Assembly (NCBI GenBank): GCA_903950295.1 | Contig: CAJBAP010000025.1 | Span: 1-13,956 of the forward strand | Length of the DNA stretch: 13,956 bases | Source: an uncultured Rhodocyclaceae bacterium | GTDB lineage: Bacteria > Pseudomonadota > Gammaproteobacteria > Burkholderiales > Rhodocyclaceae | Reading direction: 5' to 3' | Part shown: in pieces, positions 7,683 through 12,862 of the stretch | Position numbering within the stretch: position 1 is the first letter of the stretch | How the letters are laid out: each line of letters opens with the position of its first letter | Notes under the pieces: model-generated | Told to the model about the DNA's origin: nothing | Seen by the model: only the letters and a program-made list of their open reading frames with translations | Database searches by the model: none | Made by a program: the position numbers and the translations under genes

Positions 7683-9683
7683 ATGACAGCCCATCCCAAA
7701 CTTTCCGATCTTGACCGCATCTTCGCCGCTGATGGTCCGCTGGCCCGGGCCATTTCCGGTTTTCGGCTGCGCGACCAGCAACTCGCCATGGCGCAGGCAG
7801 TGCTGGCGGCGGTCGAGGCCAATCGTCTGTTGATCGTCGAGGCCGGCACCGGTACCGGCAAGACTTTCGCCTACCTCGCACCGGTGCTCATGGCAGGCGG
7901 CAAGGTGATCCTTTCCACCGGCACCAAGACCTTGCAGGATCAGCTGTTCAATCGTGACCTGCCGACCGTGCGCGATGCGCTCGGCGTGCCGGCTACGGTG
8001 GCCTTGCTCAAGGGGCGTGCGAACTACGTTTGCCCCTATCACCTCGAACGTGCGTTGGCTGGTGGGCGGCTCAATTCGCGTGCCGAGGTGATGCATCTGA
8101 ATGCCATCGCCCGCTTCGCCAAGGCCACGTCGACGGGCGACAAGGCCGAGTGCGGCGATGTGCCGGAAGATTCGGGTGCCTGGTACCAAGCCACCTCGAC
8201 GCGCGAGAACTGCATCGGTCAGGAGTGCCCCCACGTCAAGGAATGCTTCGTGCTGGCCGCCCGTCGCGAGGCTCTGGCGGCCGATGTGGTGGTGGTGAAT
8301 CATCACCTGTTTTTCGCCGACGTCATGCTCAAGGACGACGGCATGGGCGAGTTGCTGCCGGCCTGCAATACGGTGATCTTCGACGAGGCGCACCAGTTAC
8401 CGGAAGTGGCCGGTTTGTTTTTCGGCGAGGCCGTCGGTACGGGCCAGTTGCTCGATCTGGCCCGTGACACCAAGCTCGAAGGCATCGCCGCCGCGAAGGA
8501 TTACGCCCCTTTGCAGGAGGCCGCGCGGGCGCTCGAAAAGGCGACGAAAGACTTGCGGCTGGCTTTCCGCCACGAGGGCATGCGCTTGTCTTTCGCGCAG
8601 TGGCAGACGCACACTGCGGCGGTAGAAGCACTGGTGCACCTGCAGGAGACGCTCGACGATTTTGGCAAACATCTCGAAAGCCAGGCCGGGCGTTCCGAGG
8701 GTCTGGCCAATTGCCTGCGTCGCTGCAACGAAGTGGTAATGCAGTTGCGGCATTGGCAGACCGCCAAATCCTTCGATGCAAAAAAAGTCGGTGCTGGCGG
8801 GACGGCAGAGGCTGGCGAAGAAGAGGTGCAGGTGCGTTGGGTCGAGGTTAGTGCGTATGGGGTAACGCTCAACCTGACGCCGCTGTCGGTGGCGAACATC
8901 TTCCGCCGCCAACTCGAAGGCCATCCGCGTGCCTGGGTATTCACCTCGGCCACCCTTGCGGTGGGCAACGATTTTGGCCACTACCAGAAAGCGCTCGGCC
9001 TGGCTGAAGCCGCCACCGGCCGCTGGGAGAGCCCTTTCGACTACCCGACGAACGCCTTGCTGTATTGCCCGCAAAGCATGCCCGACCCCAACCATCCCGA
9101 CTATTCCGAGGCCGTGGTCGAGGCTGCCTGGCCGGCGATTCGTGCCGCGGGCGCTGCCAATGGTGGAACTTTCGTGCTCTGCACGTCCTTGCGCGCCATG
9201 CGCCGCATCCATGAACTGCTGGAAGAACGCATCGCTGCTGCCGGTCTTGAATTGCCGCTGCTGCTGCAAGGCCAGCGTTCCAAGTCCGAGCTGCTCGACA
9301 GCTTCCGCCGCCTCGGCAACGCCGTGTTGGTGGCAAGCCAGAGTTTCTGGGAAGGTGTCGATGTGCGCGGTGAGGCGCTCTCACTCGTCGTCATCGACAA
9401 GCTGCCGTTTGCCCCGCCCGATGACCCGGTGCTGGCGGCACGCATCGACACGCTGAAGCGCCAGGGCCGCAACGCCTTCTTCGAGGTGCAACTGCCGCGC
9501 GCGGTGATCAGTATGAAACAGGGTGCCGGCCGGCTGATCCGCGACGAAACCGACCGTGGCGTGCTGATGGTCTGCGACCCGCGCATGGTGGATAAACCCT
9601 ACGGCCGCCGCATCTGGCAAAGCCTGCCGCCGATGCGCAGGACGCGCGAGATTGCCGAGGTCGAAACGTTCTTTGAAGCTTGA
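7683..9683 (+). CDS. ATP-dependent DNA helicase, YoaA/DinG (XPD-like, Fe-S) family
   Basis: Superfamily 2 5'-to-3' DNA helicase involved in repair and removal of structures at stalled forks. It is 666 residues. Walker A AGTGTGKT (54-61); four Cys for the iron-sulfur cluster at 117, 177, 182 and 188; VNHHLFF (205-211); DEAH box (234-237); SATLA and the later QGQRSKSELLDSF and SQSFWEGVD motifs; motif VI QGAGRLIR (613-620). There is no N-terminal exonuclease domain, so it is YoaA-like rather than a DinG-exonuclease fusion. The ATG at 7683 is preferred: an in-frame GTG at 7662 would add seven residues of poor character (LTCAPT), and neither has a clear ribosome-binding site. Residues 367-375 (KKVGAGGTA) are encoded by a copy of the dispersed repeat, in a linker before WVEVSAYG. 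The stop codon overlaps a second copy. It is transcribed divergently from metY. Confidence 0.92.
   Translation: MTAHPKLSDLDRIFAADGPLARAISGFRLRDQQLAMAQAVLAAVEANRLLIVEAGTGTGKTFAYLAPVLMAGGKVILSTGTKTLQDQLFNRDLPTVRDALGVPATVALLKGRANYVCPYHLERALAGGRLNSRAEVMHLNAIARFAKATSTGDKAECGDVPEDSGAWYQATSTRENCIGQECPHVKECFVLAARREALAADVVVVNHHLFFADVMLKDDGMGELLPACNTVIFDEAHQLPEVAGLFFGEAVGTGQLLDLARDTKLEGIAAAKDYAPLQEAARALEKATKDLRLAFRHEGMRLSFAQWQTHTAAVEALVHLQETLDDFGKHLESQAGRSEGLANCLRRCNEVVMQLRHWQTAKSFDAKKVGAGGTAEAGEEEVQVRWVEVSAYGVTLNLTPLSVANIFRRQLEGHPRAWVFTSATLAVGNDFGHYQKALGLAEAATGRWESPFDYPTNALLYCPQSMPDPNHPDYSEAVVEAAWPAIRAAGAANGGTFVLCTSLRAMRRIHELLEERIAAAGLELPLLLQGQRSKSELLDSFRRLGNAVLVASQSFWEGVDVRGEALSLVVIDKLPFAPPDDPVLAARIDTLKRQGRNAFFEVQLPRAVISMKQGAGRLIRDETDRGVLMVCDPRMVDKPYGRRIWQSLPPMRRTREIAEVETFFEA
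8780..8807 (+). repeat. Dispersed 27-nt element, copy 2 (inside the helicase gene)
   Basis: Seven A (8780-8786), then GTCGGTGCTGGCGGGACGGC (8787-8806), one mismatch to the consensus, then A. It is read as KKVGAGGTA in the helicase frame. The A-tract is the longest of the five copies. Confidence 0.85.
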
Positions 9684-9706
9684 AAGTCGGCGCTGGCGGG
9701 ACGGCT
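9682..9706 (+). repeat. Dispersed 27-nt element, copy 3 (overlaps helicase stop)
   Basis: GAAA, then GTCGGCGCTGGCGGGACGGC (9686-9705) and T, core identical to copy 1. The A-tract is shortened to three. The first two bases of the element supply the GA of the helicase TGA stop (9681-9683). It marks the left edge of the toxin-antitoxin islet. Confidence 0.85.
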
Positions 9707-9726
9707 CTGTCGGCCCCGTTTTCTTC

Positions 9727-9990
9727 TCAACCGGCGTAATGAAACCGACAGGCGATAACGATCAACTCGCCATTGGTAGCGCGATAAACCAAGCGGTGCG
9801 TGTCGTCGATCCGGCGCGATCAATAGTCGGATAAATCACCTCGCAACGGTTCTGGCTTGCCGATTCCGCTGAAAGGTTCACGCGCCGCAGAAGTAATCAG
9901 CAGATTGATGCGCTTGAGGGTCTTGCGATCCTGCTCATGCCAATACAGATAGGCTGACCAAGCGTCAGGAACAAAGTGGATGGAACGCAC
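9727..9990 (-). pseudogene. yoeB: YoeB-family mRNA interferase toxin, interrupted by one in-frame TGA
   Basis: Reading the minus strand from a GTG at 9990 gives an 87-codon frame that follows the RelE/ParE-superfamily YoeB toxin from end to end: VRSIHFVPDAWSAYLYWHEQ, then KTLKRINLLI, FSGIGKPEPLRGDLSDY, stop, SRRIDDTHRLVYRA, and IVIACRFHYAG. Codon 57 is TGA (complement of 9820-9822) exactly where E. coli YoeB has Trp in GFWSRRI, so a single TGG-to-TGA change explains it. Sequence after the stop is still well conserved, including the SRRI Arg, HRLVY and the C-terminal FHY, so the lesion is recent or the codon is misread or a sequencing error. As written, the product would lack the second half including the catalytic Arg and His. 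The start lies 3 bases after the antitoxin relic's stop. Confidence 0.85.
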
Positions 9991-9993
9991 GCG

Positions 9994-10098
9994 TTACTCG
10001 ACCTCGACAAGTCGCTGCGTTGTTGCCTGTCCTGCCTTGTCCTGTGCAATGGCATGCGCCAGCGCGGCAGCGTTGGCCCGCAGCCTGCGTGATGCCGG
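9994..10098 (-). pseudogene. C-terminal relic of the YoeB-partner antitoxin (Phd/YefM family)
   Basis: Minus-strand frame ending in TAA at 9994-9996 and open back to an in-frame TAG at 10099-10101: 34 residues, including NAAALAHAIAQDK and ending in TTQRLVEVE. This has the character of the last helix and tail of Phd/YefM antitoxins (compare the ANARRLLESI type) and sits right before the toxin, as antitoxins do. The N-terminal DNA-binding part (about 50 residues) is absent; in its place is the direct-repeat and promoter region of the UPF0175 gene. The family call rests on position and a short stretch, so it is moderate. Confidence 0.6.
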
Positions 10099-10117
10099 CT
10101 ATACTCGGCTTGTAGCC
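10071..10117 (+). repeat. Flanking direct repeat, left copy
   Basis: Imperfect direct repeat of 10974-11022: 32 of 37 bases match in the ungapped part (10071-10107 against 10974-11010), and 8 of 10 after a 2-nt gap (10108-10117 against 11013-11022). In this copy the ATGAAGCC of the right copy reads TTGTAGCC. It brackets the UPF0175-DUF3368 pair on the left and carries that pair's probable -10 box. Confidence 0.75.
10100..10105 (+). promoter_or_regulatory. Candidate -10 box of the UPF0175-DUF3368 pair
   Basis: TATACT, 33 bases upstream of the GTG start. A ribosome-binding site GGAG lies at 10127-10130, seven bases before the start. The -35 region is weak (TTGGCC at 10073, spacing too long). 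Confidence 0.45.
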
Positions 10118-10137
10118 AATGTTTCAGGAGAGTTGAC

Positions 10138-10386
10138 GTGAACATCGTCGTCGAAGTGCCACCCCACCTGCCGGATGCCATGCAGTCCTCATGGCTCGAT
10201 TTTTCGCGCGAGGCCAAGTTGGCTATGGCCGTCAAGCTCTATGAAATGAAACGCTTGTCTTCGGGTATGGCCGCAGCACTGGCAGGTGTCGGCCGGGTGG
10301 AATTTCTGCTCGAACTGCATCGCTTCGGTGCGCCGGTCATCGACCTGACGCGCGAGGAACTCGATGCGGATGTCGCCAATGCCTGA
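10138..10386 (+). CDS. UPF0175 family protein (probable antitoxin of the DUF3368 partner)
   Basis: Small protein of 82 residues with the UPF0175 pattern: an N-terminal beta strand (MNIVVEVP), then helices SREAKLAMAVKLYEMKRLSSGMAAALAGV and VEFLLELHRFGAPV, ending in LTREELDADV. The middle helices resemble a small helix-turn-helix. UPF0175 genes are commonly paired with DUF3368 PIN-like genes and are predicted antitoxins; this is known from genomic pairing, not shown here. GTG start, supported by GGAG at 10127-10130. Its stop overlaps the DUF3368 start, so the two are co-translated. The pair is divergent from the yoeB relic and bracketed by a direct repeat, suggesting it arrived as a unit. Confidence 0.82.
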   Translation: MNIVVEVPPHLPDAMQSSWLDFSREAKLAMAVKLYEMKRLSSGMAAALAGVGRVEFLLELHRFGAPVIDLTREELDADVANA

Positions 10387-10879
10387 GTCCGGGCGTGTCA
10401 TTGTCACCAACACGACCCCACTGATCGCGCTTGCGGTCGCTACTGGTAGCCTCGACATCTTGCGTGCGATGTATGCGCGGGTGTTGGTTCCTGCCGCCGT
10501 TGCCAACGAGATTCTTGCCGGTGGCGATAGCGCGCCTGGTGTTGCAGCGTTTCGTGGCGCTACCTGGCTGGAACACAGACCTGATGTGCGTATCTCTTCA
10601 TACCTGAGCAATTCGCTGGATCGCGGTGAGGCTGCCGTGATACAGACGGCACTGGACGAGAGTATTGCGCTGGTTTGTATCGACGAAGCCGTGGGGCGTC
10701 GCGTGGCCCGCTTGAATGGGTTGACCGTGACGGGATCGGTGGGCATCCTCGTCAAGGCGCACCAGCAGGGCTATGCCATCAGCCTTGCCGACGCTATCCG
10801 GCGCATGCGCGAGCATGGTATTTGGTTGGCGGATGGGGTGGTTTGTTTTGCCATGGAGCACGATGCGTCGACGCAGTGA
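10379..10879 (+). CDS. DUF3368 PIN-like domain protein (probable toxin nuclease)
   Basis: 166 residues, related to PIN-domain RNases such as VapC. Acidic and polar positions line up with a PIN active site: Asn11 in VIVTNTTPLIAL (many DUF3368 proteins carry Asn here, whereas classic PIN has Asp), Glu44 in VANEIL, Glu84 in LDRGEAAVI and Asp102 in CIDEAVGRRVARLNGL, followed by TGSVGILVKAHQQG. The start ATG 10379 overlaps the UPF0175 stop (10384-10386); an in-frame ATG at 10364 would extend the overlap and is less likely. Predicted to be the toxic half of a two-gene module held in check by the UPF0175 protein (inference). No frameshift or internal stop, so this pair looks intact, unlike the neighbouring yoeB relic. 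Confidence 0.82.
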   Translation: MPESGRVIVTNTTPLIALAVATGSLDILRAMYARVLVPAAVANEILAGGDSAPGVAAFRGATWLEHRPDVRISSYLSNSLDRGEAAVIQTALDESIALVCIDEAVGRRVARLNGLTVTGSVGILVKAHQQGYAISLADAIRRMREHGIWLADGVVCFAMEHDASTQ

Positions 10880-10973
10880 CGCGTATATTCCCACCCGCCC
10901 AAATGGAGTATCAGGACGCCCGCAAACTGCGCTTGCCAGTGTCGACCAGCGATCTGGTCATCATCGAGGGGTA

Positions 10974-11022
10974 CGATGGCCCACAGCCGGCGTGAGGCCG
11001 GCTAAACTCGCGGCATGAAGCC
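10974..11022 (+). repeat. Flanking direct repeat, right copy (contains promoter and start of the ATP-grasp gene)
   Basis: Partner of 10071-10117. Inside it, AGCCGGC (10985-10991), spacer GTGAG and GCCGGCT (10997-11003) form a perfect 7-bp inverted repeat that runs into the -10 box. The left copy has one mismatch in the same palindrome. It could be an operator or an RNA hairpin ending the DUF3368 message; there is no T-run, so an intrinsic terminator is unlikely. Confidence 0.75.
11003..11008 (+). promoter_or_regulatory. Candidate -10 box for leaderless transcription of the ATP-grasp gene
   Basis: TAAACT ends seven bases before the ATG at 11015, which would place the transcript start at or next to the A of the start codon. 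There is no Shine-Dalgarno sequence upstream of the ATG. Both points fit a leaderless mRNA. No convincing -35 box. Confidence 0.5.
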
Positions 11023-12109
11023 CATGACACTTTCCGACCTGCCTGCCGATCTGCTCGCCGAGCGTCCGCATTTGTTTTCGTCTGCCACGGTGCCGGTGAA
11101 GGCGGGTGATCTGGCGCGCATGCAGGAACTGATCGCCGCCGTGGAGCGCGTTGTTGCGCTGTCGGCATGGCAGGAAAAAGTCGGCGCTGACGGGACGGCG
11201 GCGGCGGGTGTTTTCATGGGTTATGACTTCCATTTGACCGCAGCCGGCCCGCAACTCATCGAGATCAACACCAATGCCGGTGGCGGTCTGCTGGCGGCCC
11301 TGCAGGCGGAGCGCACTGACGTGCTCGACGCCTACGTCGCGATGTTTCGCGCCGAGCATGGCGCACGCCCGTTGCAGATGGTGGCCATTGTCGATGAAGC
11401 GCCGCAGGGCCAGTATCTCTACCCCGAGTTTCTTGGCTTTCAGAAGCTGTTTGCGGCGCACGGCATTCGGGCGGTGATCTGTGATCCGGACGAGTTGCTG
11501 CTCTGCCATGGTGGCCTCTGGTACGAGGAGACGAAGATCGACCTCGTCTACAACCGCCTGACGGATTTCGCCTTCGGTGAACCGCCGCAGGCGGCGCTGC
11601 GCGAGGCGTATTTGCAAGCAGCCGCGACAATCACGCCGCATCCGCGTGTTCATGCGCGCTACGCCGACAAGCGTAACCTCATCGCACTAACTGACGATGC
11701 ACTGCTGGTCGGTTGGGGTGTCGATGCCGCAACACGCCGGATTCTGCTTGCCGGCATACCGCGCACCGAAGGCGTCGATGCCGCGCGTGCCGATGACTTC
11801 TGGGCGCGGCGCAAGCAGCTGTTTTTCAAGCCGGCGGCCGGTTTTGGTTCGCGCGCCGCCTATCGCGGCGACAAACTGACGAAGCGTGTATTCGAGGAGA
11901 TTCTCGCCGGTGGCTATGTGGCACAGGCGCTGGCTCTGCCCTCGACGGTGCCGGTCGCGGTGGGCGAAGAAATGATTGAGCTCAAAGCAGACATCCGCAA
12001 CTACGTCTATCGTGGCGCGGTCCAGCTCGTCGCTGCGCGCCTTTACCAGGGGCAGACGACGAATTTCCGTACGCCCGGGGGCGGCTTCGCACAGGTGATC
12101 GAGACATGA
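11015..12109 (+). CDS. ATP-grasp-like protein of unknown function, coupled to mobB
   Basis: 364-residue soluble protein that I do not recognise as a named enzyme. Features resemble circularly permuted ATP-grasp ligases: GVFMGYDFHL and IEINTNAGG (82-90) early, then CDPDEL, WYEETKIDLVYNRLTDF (169-185), HARYADKRNLIAL, and FFKPAAGFGSRAAYRGDK (270-287), where Lys272 would contact ATP, and IELKADIRNYVYRG (321-334) with acidic and polar residues suited to metal binding. Such enzymes usually join a carboxylate to an amine; the substrate is not evident. The last four bases overlap mobB (ATGA), so it is translated together with a molybdenum-cofactor gene. Residues 54-62 (EKVGADGTA) come from the dispersed repeat, in a loop before GVFMGYDF. 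Translation probably starts on a leaderless message. The CDS is sure; the fold assignment is moderate. Confidence 0.7.
   Translation: MKPMTLSDLPADLLAERPHLFSSATVPVKAGDLARMQELIAAVERVVALSAWQEKVGADGTAAAGVFMGYDFHLTAAGPQLIEINTNAGGGLLAALQAERTDVLDAYVAMFRAEHGARPLQMVAIVDEAPQGQYLYPEFLGFQKLFAAHGIRAVICDPDELLLCHGGLWYEETKIDLVYNRLTDFAFGEPPQAALREAYLQAAATITPHPRVHARYADKRNLIALTDDALLVGWGVDAATRRILLAGIPRTEGVDAARADDFWARRKQLFFKPAAGFGSRAAYRGDKLTKRVFEEILAGGYVAQALALPSTVPVAVGEEMIELKADIRNYVYRGAVQLVAARLYQGQTTNFRTPGGGFAQVIET
11174..11200 (+). repeat. Dispersed 27-nt element, copy 4 (inside the ATP-grasp gene)
   Basis: G plus five A, then GTCGGCGCTGACGGGACGGC (11180-11199), one mismatch to the consensus, then G. Read as EKVGADGTA, the same frame as in the helicase and MoaE. 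Confidence 0.85.
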
Positions 12110-12600
12110 AAGTTTTTGGTTTGGCCGGTTATTCGGGGTCGGGCAAGACGACTCTGATCGAGCAGTTGCTCCCGCGCTTTACGGCGCGCGGCCTGACGGT
12201 ATCGATGATCAAGCACACTCACCACAATTTCGATGTCGATCAGCCGGGCAAGGATTCCTATCGCCATCGTGCCGCCGGTGCCAGCGAGGTGCTGCTGACC
12301 TGCGATACGCGCTGGGTGCTGATGCACGAACTGCGTGGTCAGCCCGAGGCGACGCTGGAGGAGCAACTGGCCTGCCTGTCCCCTTGTGACCTGGTATTGG
12401 TGGAGGGCTTCAAGCAAACGCCGATTGCCAAGCTCGAAGTGCATCGCCCGGCGCACGGCAAGCCGCTGATATGGCCGGGTAACCCCAGTGTGGTTGCCGT
12501 CGCGACCGATGCCCCTCTCGATTGCCAACTGCCGCTGCTCGATCTGAACGATCCTGACGCCATCGTTGCATTCATTCTCGATTATCTGGAGTTAGCATAG
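12106..12600 (+). CDS. mobB: Molybdopterin-guanine dinucleotide biosynthesis adaptor protein B
   Basis: P-loop GTP-binding partner of MobA in attaching GMP to molybdopterin, giving the bis-MGD cofactor of DMSO-reductase-type enzymes. It is 164 residues, close to the family length. N-terminal Walker A GYSGSGKTT (8-16), then VSMIKHTHHNFDVD, GKDSYRHRAAGA and the LVLVEGFKQTPIAKLEV block (around 102-118), all characteristic of MobB. The start ATG overlaps the stop of the ATP-grasp gene. moaD follows after 7 bp. mobA is not in the window. Confidence 0.93.
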   Translation: MKVFGLAGYSGSGKTTLIEQLLPRFTARGLTVSMIKHTHHNFDVDQPGKDSYRHRAAGASEVLLTCDTRWVLMHELRGQPEATLEEQLACLSPCDLVLVEGFKQTPIAKLEVHRPAHGKPLIWPGNPSVVAVATDAPLDCQLPLLDLNDPDAIVAFILDYLELA

Positions 12601-12607
12601 GCGCGTC

Positions 12608-12862
12608 ATGGCACTGAAAATCCTTTATTTCGCCAACCTCAGAGAGTCGATTGGCTCAGGCAGCGAATCCGTCGATTTGCCCGCCGGTGTGGTGACGCTC
12701 ACCCAGCTGCGTGATTTTCTGGCGGGCCGCGGCGAACGCTATGCGATTCTGCTGACCGCAAAAAATATGCGCGCTGCGGTGAATCAGAAAATGGCCGGGA
12801 TGGATTCTGCCATTGCCGATGGCGACGAGGTTGCCTTTTTCCCTCCGGTAACGGGTGGATGA
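12608..12862 (+). CDS. moaD: Molybdopterin synthase sulfur carrier subunit
   Basis: Ubiquitin-like small subunit of molybdopterin synthase. Its C-terminal Gly-Gly is turned into a thiocarboxylate and donates sulfur to precursor Z (cyclic pyranopterin monophosphate). It is 84 residues: starts KILYFANLRESIG, has VDLPAGVVTLTQLRDFL, and ends DGDEVAFFPPVTGG with the required GG tail. The stop overlaps the moaE start (ATGA at 12859-12862), so both subunits are made in step. The ribosome-binding site is weak (GGAG about 17 bases upstream), suggesting coupling to mobB. Confidence 0.95.
   Translation: MALKILYFANLRESIGSGSESVDLPAGVVTLTQLRDFLAGRGERYAILLTAKNMRAAVNQKMAGMDSAIADGDEVAFFPPVTGG

Noticed and set aside
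9652..9834. A plus-strand frame running through the helicase end and copy 3 (contains SRRWRDG).
   Set aside because: It is the repeat read in another frame, overlapping the helicase end and antisense to the yoeB relic; no ribosome-binding site or protein character.
10903..10995. A 30-codon frame starting at ATG 10903 (begins MEYQDARKLRLP) between DUF3368 and the ATP-grasp gene.
   Set aside because: No clear ribosome-binding site, no recognised family, and its 3' end runs into the direct repeat and palindrome. It could be a gene remnant, but nothing supports it as a gene.
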